From NCBI GenBank assembly GCA_028699715.1, contig JAQVUC010000011.1, forward strand, positions 1-12,607: a stretch of 12,607 nt of DNA, in the 5' to 3' direction. The notes beneath the pieces were generated by a model. It had not been told where the DNA came from. It searched no databases and worked only from the letters and a program-made list of their open reading frames with translations. Position numbers and translations under genes: made by a program. This document shows, one piece after another, positions 1 through 7,925 of this stretch (position 1 is the stretch's first letter; every line of letters starts with the position of its first letter). The stretch comes from Anaerolineaceae bacterium (GTDB taxonomy: Bacteria > Chloroflexota > Anaerolineae > Anaerolineales > Anaerolineaceae).

Positions 1-29
1 AAATTGTCAGGGATCAACTTAGCGCTCAT
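1..29 (-). CDS. 5' end of a third gene in the helicase operon, cut by the window edge; predicted nuclease subunit
   Basis: An ATG (complement of 27-29) opens a frame reading MSAKLIPDN before the window ends. It overlaps the 3' end of the upstream helicase gene by 11 nt, the same overlap length as between the two helicase genes. A good Shine-Dalgarno (GGAGTG) lies 7 nt before the ATG. Overlap, spacing and ribosome site together support a real translationally coupled gene. Neither helicase upstream carries the RecB-type nuclease domain usual in AddAB/AdnAB complexes. I therefore infer that this gene encodes a separate PD-(D/E)XK (RecB-family) nuclease, but nine residues cannot show that. The start is fairly secure; the function is a guess from context. 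Confidence 0.6.
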
Positions 30-2253
30 TTGAAATCACTCCGGCCAAATGCTTGAGAGGCAAACTGGCGTTTAGATTGTTCATTTTCCCGGTGTTCCAG
101 CTTATGGTAAGAGATTTTTTGGCGCGGGTTATGCCGACGTAAAAAAGGCGCAGGCGGTCGCGAACAATATCATCTCTGGAGTTTTGTTTGTCATACTGCT
201 GGAACATGAGGCCTCCACTGTGTTGGACTCTCAGGGCTTCGAGGTCGTAAAACAACTCGGCTTGAAGGTTCCTTCGCCCCTCAATGAACCATTTTTCAGA
301 GGTGTATACATCTTTTTCTTCTCCTGACGGATAGTCGTAAGTGTTGGCTGAAGTCAAAAATACTTTGTCCCATTCAAGTCCTTTTGATTTGTGAACGGTA
401 GCCACAATCACCTTGCCGCGGTAGTTTTCCGGGTCAAAACCATCTTCTTTTTGACTAAAGGTGGCAAAGTCACGTTGGTTTTTGGAGATGCCAATCAACT
501 CTTCCATGATCCTCATGGAATCCCACTCAGGGTTATTTTCGAGCAGTGTCTTAATTAAACCGGAGAGTTTGTGAACGATCGCTCTCTCGCCGTTATCCAG
601 CACCAAATCCTGAGCGATTACGAGCACCAGCTGATCCATGGGAAGGTATGCCGCCTGATGCCAGCGTTGGATGGCACTTCGGAAGGATTTCAGCATGTCG
701 ATTTGTTCTGCGAGGATTTCAGGGGAAAAAATTTCACTGAGATCAATCGCACTCTCAGGGTATAGAAAAAGTTCAGTCCTATCTAAGTCTTTGAGAAGTT
801 GAGCTGTCTCATTTACCAGCTTGTACTTTTCCGGGTTCTCTTTTAAATGTCTGAAGAAGACTGTAAAACTGGTTGACAAATGGACAGGATTCAAGGGGTC
901 ATAAATTGATTTCAGGATCAGGGCAATCGAGCCGGCAGAATTTCTGGTTGGCTCGGGCGTTTTCATCAAAGCATCTGAGGTTTCAATTTTCTGCTTTTTG
1001 AGATGCTCTATGATGGTCAAAGCCCTCTCGTTCACAAAAGTCAGGACTGCCACTGTGCTTTCAGGATTTTCCTCCAACCAGATTTTGACTTGTCTGGTCA
1101 AAAAGCCCAGCTCCTGATCAGCGCTCATGGCGGTTTGAATGATCTCAACAGAATCAGGGCTGCTTTTTGGATTGCTTTGAGGATCGTTTGGAAGTGTCGG
1201 TTGGATAAAGGGCTCGGACAGGGCATCCCGCACCGCAAAATTTGGATGCGAATTTTGGACCCACTCAATCATCGCGTTTGCCAAATCGATGATTTTTTGG
1301 GCAGAGCGACCGGACACTGGTAGATCCAGCGCCTCTACATCCTCTCTGGCCACAAATGTTTTCAGAAGATTGGGGTCTGCTGTCGTAAAACTTTCATAGA
1401 TGGCCTGGTTTGGATCCCCAACCCTGACCCAATTGCCAGTTTCACCGACCAGGGTGGTCAGGATCTGCTGTTGCAGTTTGCTGGAATCCTGGGCTTCATC
1501 TTCCAGAATGTAAGGCCAACGGTGCTGCAGCTGCCGGACCAGATCAGGATCTCGCTTTAAACACTCATAGGCGTAGCGGATCAAATCATCAAAGTCGATC
1601 GCGCCGCGATAATTCAAAGCGGCCTGGTAGCCCCGATAGATATTCAGGCAGATATACATGAGAGGGTTTACATCCGCGTCAGGTAACCAGGTTTCAAGTT
1701 CGTGGAGGCTAATTTGTTTGTCCTTGACTGTTTTGATCCAGTTGGTCGCCAATTTTTCAACCAGATCAGGCAGCTCTTTTTTGATAATTGAGATCTGCTT
1801 TTTATCGGATAGGGTTGAGCTAAGCAAGTCCAGCAGAAATTCTTTGTGGTTTTCAAGAGCGATGGAAACCAGGTCTTTCATGATTTCTCTGGTCTCAGAC
1901 TCGTCAATAATACTAAATTCATTCGGGAGACCAACCAGATCAGGGCGTTCACGCAGAATGTCGTTAGCCAGGCCGTGCAGGGTGCGGACCCGGTAGCCAA
2001 ATCCTTCCATCAGTCCGTTCTGCCTTAACTTTTCACCGATCCTGGAAGAGAAGTTGTCAGCCCCTGAATTCGTAAAAGTGACGATCAAAATTTCTTGCTC
2101 AGGTTCAAGATCGGTGGTTAAGATCAATTTCACTGCCAGCTGTGAAAGCGTCCAGGTTTTACCGCTGCCCGGCACGGCAGAAATCCCCAGCAGGCCTTGC
2201 TTGTACTTCAACACTTCTTCCTGTGAAGGTCGCAGTTGCAGTTTATCCGCCAT
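19..2253 (-). CDS. SF1A ATP-dependent DNA helicase, UvrD/PcrA/AddA-like, without nuclease domain
   Basis: A 744-residue superfamily 1A 3'-5' DNA helicase with the full motif set. It has a Q-motif (Q11), Walker A AVPGSGKT (26-33), motif Ia LIVTFTN (56-62), Walker B/DExQ DEAQ (252-255), motif III VGDPNQAIY (278-286), motif V VATVHKSKGLEW (617-628) and motif VI RLFYVGITRAKK (702-713). The DEAQ-D box and GDPNQ are the pattern of active UvrD/Rep/PcrA enzymes. The chain stops about 30 residues after motif VI. It therefore lacks the C-terminal RecB-type nuclease domain of AddA/RecB (usually about 1,200 residues) and is close to UvrD length. Its ATG overlaps the upstream gene's stop by 11 nt, with an AAGGAAA ribosome site 5 nt before it, so the two are surely co-transcribed and probably translationally coupled. 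Its degenerate partner suggests the motor of a double-strand-break processing complex rather than a free-standing UvrD. The helicase call is certain; the complex is inferred. Confidence 0.93.
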   Translation of the reverse strand: MADKLQLRPSQEEVLKYKQGLLGISAVPGSGKTWTLSQLAVKLILTTDLEPEQEILIVTFTNSGADNFSSRIGEKLRQNGLMEGFGYRVRTLHGLANDILRERPDLVGLPNEFSIIDESETREIMKDLVSIALENHKEFLLDLLSSTLSDKKQISIIKKELPDLVEKLATNWIKTVKDKQISLHELETWLPDADVNPLMYICLNIYRGYQAALNYRGAIDFDDLIRYAYECLKRDPDLVRQLQHRWPYILEDEAQDSSKLQQQILTTLVGETGNWVRVGDPNQAIYESFTTADPNLLKTFVAREDVEALDLPVSGRSAQKIIDLANAMIEWVQNSHPNFAVRDALSEPFIQPTLPNDPQSNPKSSPDSVEIIQTAMSADQELGFLTRQVKIWLEENPESTVAVLTFVNERALTIIEHLKKQKIETSDALMKTPEPTRNSAGSIALILKSIYDPLNPVHLSTSFTVFFRHLKENPEKYKLVNETAQLLKDLDRTELFLYPESAIDLSEIFSPEILAEQIDMLKSFRSAIQRWHQAAYLPMDQLVLVIAQDLVLDNGERAIVHKLSGLIKTLLENNPEWDSMRIMEELIGISKNQRDFATFSQKEDGFDPENYRGKVIVATVHKSKGLEWDKVFLTSANTYDYPSGEEKDVYTSEKWFIEGRRNLQAELFYDLEALRVQHSGGLMFQQYDKQNSRDDIVRDRLRLFYVGITRAKKSLTISWNTGKMNNLNASLPLKHLAGVISNER

Positions 2254-4390
2254 CGGATTTCCTTATGGCTTTGCGGTGGAGGGTCTGAAGCAGGGTCAAC
2301 AATTGCCCCCGTTCCTCGATACCGGATTCATTAAAATCTGAGGATAAAACAAAAATCTTTGTTCGACAGCGGGCTAACAATCCACTTAAGATTCGTTTTA
2401 AATTGGTCTGGTTGTATTCAAATTCGTCGTCAGCGGTCCATTGATCGCCTGACTGCCAGCTTCTGCTCAAAACCACCGGATGGGTCAGGGGCTGCTCCAA
2501 CCTTTCATACCAGCCCTTGCTGCCTATGTTTATCCAAAATTGATACTTAACGGCTTTGTTTTGCATGAGGAAGCTCATTACTGGGGCTATCAGAATTGAA
2601 TCGGGATCCGAGCTGTCCCAGTCGCTCAAATACATAGCTGAAATCAGACCGGAATCGAGCGATTCGATAAATGCCTGGGCTGCGGACGCCCGGTCATTTC
2701 GTTGGGACTGGCTTAAAGATTGATAAAATTTCCGGTAAGATTCCATCAGGATGGCGGTGCTTTTGCCAGCCTGAAGATCATCATGCATACCAAAGCCCGG
2801 TTGAGAGAGCACTTCTCCAAAAAGCCGGCTGAAAAAGCTATCCAGCGGTTCGTTCTCATCAGCATCTTCGAGCCAGGATTTGAGGGTTCGATATTGTTGG
2901 AGCAAGTTATCTGAAATACGATCATCAAGCTTTTTTGCTTCCGGCAGCGCGTATAAATGGATGTTCTTTGGATCAAACTTTCCAAGCAGTAGGTGAGCTC
3001 TGATGAGATCCAAATCCTGGATCGACTGGCTGAGTGTCACCGCAGTGATGTGGTATTCCACCCGGAAGCCCAGGGAGGGGCGGCTGAACTTTGCCAATGT
3101 GACCAGCGTTTTGATAAAAGGATCCTGCATCAATGAGGAAGATGGTTTTTGAACGCTCGCCTTAATGCCAGCCTGCTCCAGTTCATGGCTCAGCGAGTAA
3201 ATCAGGCTGTCTGAAACAAAAGGGGCGAGAATGGCAATTTCGGAAGGGTCGACACCATTTTTCTGAATAAGCTTGTTGACCTGATCTGACAATTCAGTAA
3301 GCAGTTCGGGAAAATACCTGATTTTCCGGTCTGAAAACCAGAGCGTGTTTTGAATAAGTTTTTTATCAGGAGAACAGTTTTGAACATCATTCAGGCACTT
3401 TCCCAGGCGCAGCAAGTCAGCTGAACTGACATAATTTGACTTGAGTTCAATGCTTGTTTCCGTATGTTCTGCAAGGGATAAGGAAGATTGTGGATCCGCA
3501 CCTAAAAAGCTTCTGTAACCCGCATTTGTGTCGTGAATGATCAAAGCCGTTTCAAGCGCAGGCAGCCATTGTCTGACAATATCGTGTACATACGGTGGAT
3601 CTTCTTCCGAATTATCGTAGATCAAATGCCGGTACTGGTTTGAAAAATAGCGTTGAAAGGTTTGATTTGGCCAGAGATAATTTTTGAACAACTCGACTTG
3701 CAGTGATAGATCAAGCAAGTTTTCACGCAAACAGAGCGATCTGAACTGATTTACCGCTTCCTGGACGTCAGAAAACACATTGGCCCGATTCTGATCCCCA
3801 ATCCAGGCACTGGAAAGACGTTTTCCGATTTCGGTATGAGAAAACCCGACCAGGGCTGATTTGTTTAAGTTGTCGATGATCTGACTGTAAAGTCGAAAAC
3901 GGGGCAGGGTTACGTTGTTGAACCTACCCTGGTCGATCATGGGGTCGACTATTTTTGCCATGTAATATTGCGCGCTTTCAAGTGTCAAAAAGCGGGGTTG
4001 TTCGTAGGGGTGTTCAAATAGCTGAAAGCTGCCGATCAGAGGCCAAAATAAAGCGACCATACGCCGGACAATACTGCTCATGGTTTGGATCGAGACGTTT
4101 GAATCAGCGGCTTTTTTGTTGGCAGACATCCAACTGAGATAGGGTTTGGCGAGGCTTTTCTGGGGTAGTAAAACTAAAAATTGATTACCCTGTACCTGCG
4201 GGGCAGAATCAAGCAGTTTGCTCAAGCGTGAAATGGCAGCCGTCGTTTTGCCCGCTGCGGCAGGTCCATACAAAAAAACTGAGGAATTGCGGAAAGGATC
4301 GGCAGCCGCTTCTTGTTCTTTGCTTAGTTTTCCAGTTGAGATATCCATGGCCTGCATAGAATTATATCCAATACCAGCGGCCACTGGCAT
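2243..4390 (-). CDS. AddB-like degenerate SF1 helicase-fold protein (partner of the adjacent helicase)
   Basis: A 715-residue protein with UvrD/AddB-like architecture. Walker A is intact (GPAAAGKTT, 42-50), but later motifs are degraded. The DExQ position reads LIYDNSEEDPP (256-266), the GDPxQ motif III position reads HDTNAGYRSFLGADP (286-300), and the motif VI region reads LKRILSGLLARCRTK (664-678). A segment FWINIGSKGWYER resembles the final strand-loop of AddB/RecC proteins. It should bind nucleotide but probably hydrolyses poorly or serves a scaffold/scanning role. AddB normally exceeds 1,100 residues with a nuclease and a four-cysteine Fe-S cluster; neither is present here. It is the first gene of the operon. 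The start is uncertain: the ATG at 4390 has no ribosome site, and a TATAAT on the minus strand (4361-4366) lies inside the ORF. Met12 (4357) or Met15 (4348) may be the true start. The helicase fold is confident; AddB-like equivalence is inference. Confidence 0.8.
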   Translation of the reverse strand: MPVAAGIGYNSMQAMDISTGKLSKEQEAAADPFRNSSVFLYGPAAAGKTTAAISRLSKLLDSAPQVQGNQFLVLLPQKSLAKPYLSWMSANKKAADSNVSIQTMSSIVRRMVALFWPLIGSFQLFEHPYEQPRFLTLESAQYYMAKIVDPMIDQGRFNNVTLPRFRLYSQIIDNLNKSALVGFSHTEIGKRLSSAWIGDQNRANVFSDVQEAVNQFRSLCLRENLLDLSLQVELFKNYLWPNQTFQRYFSNQYRHLIYDNSEEDPPYVHDIVRQWLPALETALIIHDTNAGYRSFLGADPQSSLSLAEHTETSIELKSNYVSSADLLRLGKCLNDVQNCSPDKKLIQNTLWFSDRKIRYFPELLTELSDQVNKLIQKNGVDPSEIAILAPFVSDSLIYSLSHELEQAGIKASVQKPSSSLMQDPFIKTLVTLAKFSRPSLGFRVEYHITAVTLSQSIQDLDLIRAHLLLGKFDPKNIHLYALPEAKKLDDRISDNLLQQYRTLKSWLEDADENEPLDSFFSRLFGEVLSQPGFGMHDDLQAGKSTAILMESYRKFYQSLSQSQRNDRASAAQAFIESLDSGLISAMYLSDWDSSDPDSILIAPVMSFLMQNKAVKYQFWINIGSKGWYERLEQPLTHPVVLSRSWQSGDQWTADDEFEYNQTNLKRILSGLLARCRTKIFVLSSDFNESGIEERGQLLTLLQTLHRKAIRKSDGG
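4361..4366 (-). promoter_or_regulatory. Possible -10 box for the helicase operon, inside the longest ORF
   Basis: A perfect TATAAT on the minus strand lies just upstream of Met12 and Met15 of the AddB-like gene. No convincing -35 is found at 16-18 nt. If it is used, transcription would begin near 4354, after the Met1 codon and past most of the Met12 codon. That leaves Met15 (4348) as the first usable start, with a leader of only a few bases. Confidence 0.35.
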
Positions 4391-4573
4391 AAGCGGTAGA
4401 TTTAGCTAGGACAAGCGCAAGCAGACATCTCAAGTTTATGGGCAAATCCTCTCAGGAAAAATCGAAAATTTCATCACGTATGTAAGGTTTATTGGGTCAA
4501 GCATTATTCAGAAAAAAGAGTCTGAAAATAGCGAAAGAATGTGTCCTGTGAAGAATCCGAGATGATATTCCAT

Positions 4574-4582
4574 TGGTATAAT
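4574..4582 (+). promoter_or_regulatory. Extended -10 promoter for the acetate-CoA ligase gene
   Basis: TGGTATAAT is an extended -10 (TGn plus consensus TATAAT), with no good -35 at the usual distance. The predicted start of transcription near 4589 leaves a leader of about 24 nt. That leader contains the AGGAGA ribosome site at 4601-4606. The same nine-base string precedes the tRNA-Thr gene and the membrane-protein/gyrB operon in this window. Confidence 0.6.
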
Positions 4583-4612
4583 CCCTTTGTCACTTACTAT
4601 AGGAGAGAAAGT

Positions 4613-6709
4613 ATGCACTCATCACTCAGCCCGTTTTTTAATGCCAAAGGTGTAGCGGTTCTCGGAGCATCTACAAATCCAAAAAAATTAAGTTATGGCA
4701 TTGTGGAAAACCTTTTGATCAACGGTTATCAGGGAGAGGTTTATCCGGTCAACCCCAAAGCCGATCAGATCCTGGGGAAGAAAGCCTACGCTTCCATCGC
4801 GGACGTGCCTGACCCGGTCGAACTGGCTGTGGTAGTTTTACCAGTCACCGTGATCATGGAAACGATGCAGGCAATTGGAGAACGTGGCATTAAATCCGTT
4901 GTGATCATTACCGGCGGATTCAAAGAATTGGGTCCAGAAGGGGCGGAGATCGAAAATTCGGTCAAAAAATTAGCGCAGGACTATGGTATGAGAGTAGTTG
5001 GTCCAAATTGTGTGGGAACACTTGATGTGCGCACAGGATTGAATTCAACCTTCATCAAGGGCGTCCCTCCTGCAGGGCCGATCGCGTTTATCTCTCAATC
5101 CGGTGCCATTTGCGGGGGCGTGATCGATTTGATCATCAACTCGAAAATCGGTTTTTCCCATTTTGCCAGTCTGGGCAATGAGATGGATGTAACCGAAACC
5201 GATATGCTGGAGTATTTTGCGGAAGATGACGACGCAAAAGTAATCGCGATGTACGTGGAAGGCATCCAGGATGGGCAGCGCTTCATGAAAGTTGCCCGTG
5301 AAGTGAGCAAAAAGAAACCAATCGTCTTCTTGAAAGCCGGGAAGAACGATGCCGGCGCCAAAGCTGTTAGTTCGCACACCGGATCGCTGGCAGGCTCCTA
5401 TGCCGCTTACCAGGCCGCGCTTAAACAATCTGGCGTAATTGAGGTGGAAAATATTAACCAACTTTTCAATTTGGCCTGGGCGCTGGGCAGTCAGCCACTT
5501 CCCAAAGGCAAACGGGTCGCCCTGACAACCAACGCGGGTGGGGCAGCCGCGTTGGCAGCGGATAGTCTCGATTTCAACGAGTTTACTCTCGCGAAAATTG
5601 CTCCTGAGATTCAAACGCGCTTGCGGGAAAAACTTAACCCCAGCGCGCAAGTCTCTAATCCGGTTGATATGCTTGGTTCAGTCAGCCCTGAAGATTATTT
5701 GTGGAGCTTGGGTAATCTGGATCAGGATGAAGGTGTAGATGTGCTCATGCCCATTTTGGTCCCTCAATCTTTGGTTGACACAGTTGGAGTAGCAAAAGCC
5801 TGGGTGGAATTTGGTCAAACAACTCAAAAGACCCTGTTGACCTGTTTGATGGGGGAACGCAGCACCGGTGAATCAGAGCAAATTCTCAATACGAACAAAG
5901 TGCCAGTCTATAAATTCCCTGACCTGGCTGGGCCGGTTTTGAAAGGTATGTGGAGTTATAAAGAGGTTTTGGAACGGCCGACGTTTGAAGAAGTTTCGTA
6001 TTCTCTCGCCGATAGCGATGAGGTTGAAAAAGCCAGGCAGGCAATAGGCCAGCGCAAGGTGATTGGTGAGTACGAATCCCGCTTGCTCCTGAATGCCTAT
6101 GGCATCCCAAATGTGCCTGGTGACTTGGCCAACAACTCGGAAGCTGCCGAAAAAATCGCTGAAATGATTGGGTATCCGGTAGTCCTGAAAATTGTTGCTG
6201 AAGGGCTGATCCATAAGTCTGATGCGGGTGGAATTATACTTAACCTTCATAATGCAGAAGAGTTGCGCGTAGCTTATAGCAAGTTAATTAAGCGGATCAA
6301 CAAAACCGAACCGGAAGCAAAGATCCTTGGTGCCATGGTTGAGAAAATGGCACCCAAAGGTTTTGAGGTCATCGTGGGGATGCGAAGAGACGCGACCTTT
6401 GGAGCGCTAATGATGTTTGGCATGGGCGGAACCATGGTGGAGTTAATCAAAGATATTCAATTCAAAGTCGCTCCCTTGTCAGTCAGTGACATCAAAGAAA
6501 TGGTTGCGAATACCACCGCAGGACGGCTCTTGAACGGATATCGGGGTGGAACTGTGGGGGATTTTGAGGCCCTCTACGAGGTGATTGCTCAACTGAGCCA
6601 TTTGGCTATGGAACATCCTGAAATCCAGGAAATTGAAATCAATCCTCTGGTCGTTTATCCTGAAGGACAGGGGGTGCTGGCGATTGACAGCCGCATGATC
6701 CTCAGTTAA
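4613..6709 (+). CDS. ADP-forming acetate-CoA ligase (acetyl-CoA synthetase), fused alpha-beta chain
   Basis: A 698-residue enzyme of the NDP-forming acyl-CoA synthetase family: acetyl-CoA + ADP + Pi to acetate + CoA + ATP, in the cytoplasm. Domain order is a CoA-binding Rossmann domain (about 8-105, GVAVLGAS near the N-terminus), succinyl-CoA-ligase-like domains (about 150-460), and a C-terminal ATP-grasp domain (about 483-698) with the EIEINPLV segment. H255 in SSHTGSLAGS matches the phosphorylated catalytic histidine, and H534 in LIHKSDAGG matches the second phosphohistidine of the beta part. No GNAT domain follows, so it is not a Pat-type protein acetyltransferase. I chose the ATG at 4613 because AGGAGA lies 7 nt upstream; an in-frame GTG at 4541 lies upstream of the likely -10. 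It has its own promoter and terminator, so it is monocistronic. Chloroflexus is reported to make acetate with this enzyme type. The family is confident; acetate rather than another acyl substrate is probable. Confidence 0.9.
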   Translation: MHSSLSPFFNAKGVAVLGASTNPKKLSYGIVENLLINGYQGEVYPVNPKADQILGKKAYASIADVPDPVELAVVVLPVTVIMETMQAIGERGIKSVVIITGGFKELGPEGAEIENSVKKLAQDYGMRVVGPNCVGTLDVRTGLNSTFIKGVPPAGPIAFISQSGAICGGVIDLIINSKIGFSHFASLGNEMDVTETDMLEYFAEDDDAKVIAMYVEGIQDGQRFMKVAREVSKKKPIVFLKAGKNDAGAKAVSSHTGSLAGSYAAYQAALKQSGVIEVENINQLFNLAWALGSQPLPKGKRVALTTNAGGAAALAADSLDFNEFTLAKIAPEIQTRLREKLNPSAQVSNPVDMLGSVSPEDYLWSLGNLDQDEGVDVLMPILVPQSLVDTVGVAKAWVEFGQTTQKTLLTCLMGERSTGESEQILNTNKVPVYKFPDLAGPVLKGMWSYKEVLERPTFEEVSYSLADSDEVEKARQAIGQRKVIGEYESRLLLNAYGIPNVPGDLANNSEAAEKIAEMIGYPVVLKIVAEGLIHKSDAGGIILNLHNAEELRVAYSKLIKRINKTEPEAKILGAMVEKMAPKGFEVIVGMRRDATFGALMMFGMGGTMVELIKDIQFKVAPLSVSDIKEMVANTTAGRLLNGYRGGTVGDFEALYEVIAQLSHLAMEHPEIQEIEINPLVVYPEGQGVLAIDSRMILS

Positions 6710-6730
6710 TTTTTCTACATAATTAGGACC

Positions 6731-6767
6731 GAGCCATACAACTATTGAGTGTATGGCTCTTTTTTTT
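6731..6767 (+). terminator. Intrinsic terminator of the acetate-CoA ligase gene
   Basis: A perfect 10-bp stem (GAGCCATACA, 6731-6740, with TGTATGGCTC, 6750-6759) encloses a 9-nt loop and is followed directly by eight T (6760-6767). It begins 21 nt after the stop codon, which separates this gene from rtcB. Confidence 0.95.
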
Positions 6768-6786
6768 CAAGAATCCCGATCAAATT

Positions 6787-6814
6787 TTGTTATCACTCTT
6801 TTTTTCGTTAGAAT
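6787..6814 (+). promoter_or_regulatory. Likely sigma-70-type promoter of rtcB
   Basis: TTGTTA (6787-6792) and TAGAAT (6809-6814) are separated by 16 nt and resemble -35 and -10 boxes (4/6 and 5/6 matches). They lie between the upstream terminator and the rtcB ATG, so rtcB should be transcribed independently. The predicted leader is short, about 10 nt, and contains the GAGG ribosome site. Confidence 0.5.
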
Positions 6815-6829
6815 AAAAGTGAGGGAAGT

Positions 6830-7921
6830 ATGTTTGAAGTAAAAGGAAGATACGGCACAGCCAGGGTCTTTTCAAAAATTCGTGATGAAAAGGCAGTTGA
6901 GCAAATCCAAACATTAATGGACCAACCTTTTGTTGAAGGTTCCAAGGTTAGAATCATGCCCGATTATCACTGGGGAGCTGGCTGTACCATAGGTTTTACA
7001 GCCGGTTTGGGAGAGTACGTTGTACCCAATTTGGTGGGTGTGGATATTGGCTGCGGCATGTACGTGGAAAGCCTTGGTAAGAAGGATTTTGATCTGAAAT
7101 CTTTTGACCGGGTAGTGCACGAGATCCCTGCCGGCTTCAATTCCTGGAAGCAAGCGGTTCAAGATGCACCATTTATGCGCAAGTTGCTTTGTTTCGATGA
7201 GATCAAAAGTTCGGTCATCGATAGGCAGGTTGGCACTTTGGGCGGAGGAAATCACTTTATTGAGCTTGAACGGGATGAAAACAGCGCTGAAATCTTCCTG
7301 GTAATTCATTCCGGAAGCCGCAATATCGGAAAACAAGTCGCGGACCACTACCAGAAGTTAGCGGAAAAAACCTGTCAGGTTGATGTTCCAAGACCGCTCA
7401 AGTACCTGAAAGGTGACTTGGCACAGAAATACCTGCACGACATGCGCTTGTGTCAGGAATACGCCAGTCTGAACCGACAGACCATGGGTAAACACATTAA
7501 TAGGCGCTTTGGCATAGGCGGACCGACCTTTCAAACCATTCACAACTACATCAACGCATCGGACAACATCATCCGCAAAGGCGCGGTCTCAGCCAAAAAG
7601 GGAGAAAAACTGATCATCCCGATGAACATGCGTGACGGTTCAATAATTTGCGTGGGTAAAGGGAACGCTGATTGGAATAATTCCGCGCCTCACGGAGCGG
7701 GACGTTTGTACGGCAGAAAAGAAGCCATGCGAATTTTGAACCTGAATGATTTCAGAGCTACCATGCGGGATGTATATTCCACCACAGTCAATCGTGATAC
7801 CCTGGACGAAGCTCCGATGGCCTACAAAGCAACTGAGGAGATCATTGAAGCCATTCATGACACGGTCGTAGTTGAATCGCAACTTAAACCTATTTACAAT
7901 TTCAAAGCTGGCAGGGAATAG
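6830..7921 (+). CDS. rtcB: RNA-splicing/repair ligase RtcB
   Basis: RtcB joins RNA 2',3'-cyclic phosphate or 3'-phosphate ends to 5'-OH ends using GTP and Mn(II). In bacteria it repairs cleaved tRNA and rRNA. The 363-residue chain keeps every catalytic position I can place. These are D72 and C75 in GVDIGCGM, H142 in GGGNHFIEL, H160 in HSGSRNIG, H238 in IHNYINAS, and the guanylylated nucleophile H288 in APHGAGR. It is shorter than the E. coli enzyme (408), as many bacterial RtcB proteins are, and nothing essential seems missing. The ATG has GAGG 5 nt upstream. No RtcA, RtcR or archease gene is in the window, so there is no sign of the E. coli rtc regulation. It runs tail-to-tail into a tRNA-Thr gene 4 nt beyond its stop, with no visible terminator on this strand. 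Confidence 0.95.
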   Translation: MFEVKGRYGTARVFSKIRDEKAVEQIQTLMDQPFVEGSKVRIMPDYHWGAGCTIGFTAGLGEYVVPNLVGVDIGCGMYVESLGKKDFDLKSFDRVVHEIPAGFNSWKQAVQDAPFMRKLLCFDEIKSSVIDRQVGTLGGGNHFIELERDENSAEIFLVIHSGSRNIGKQVADHYQKLAEKTCQVDVPRPLKYLKGDLAQKYLHDMRLCQEYASLNRQTMGKHINRRFGIGGPTFQTIHNYINASDNIIRKGAVSAKKGEKLIIPMNMRDGSIICVGKGNADWNNSAPHGAGRLYGRKEAMRILNLNDFRATMRDVYSTTVNRDTLDEAPMAYKATEEIIEAIHDTVVVESQLKPIYNFKAGRE

Positions 7922-7925
7922 AAAA

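Noticed and set aside
19..2253. Naming the helicase uvrD, pcrA or addA
   Set aside because: The motifs fit the superfamily, but the degenerate partner and predicted nuclease argue for a recombination complex, and the length does not fit AddA; no symbol is safe.
4507..4526. Dyad TTCAGA/TCTGAA with 8-nt spacer upstream of the acetate-CoA ligase promoter
   Set aside because: Only 6 bp, AT-rich and without a T run; too weak to call an operator or terminator.
4541..4612. In-frame GTG start extending the acetate-CoA ligase by 24 residues
   Set aside because: The extension lies upstream of the TGGTATAAT box, has no ribosome site, and reads unlike the family; the ATG at 4613 has AGGAGA at 7 nt.
5045..5650. 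201-codon minus-strand ORF inside the acetate-CoA ligase gene
   Set aside because: It is antisense to a strongly conserved coding region, has no ribosome site or recognisable domain, and is explained by codon bias of the real gene.
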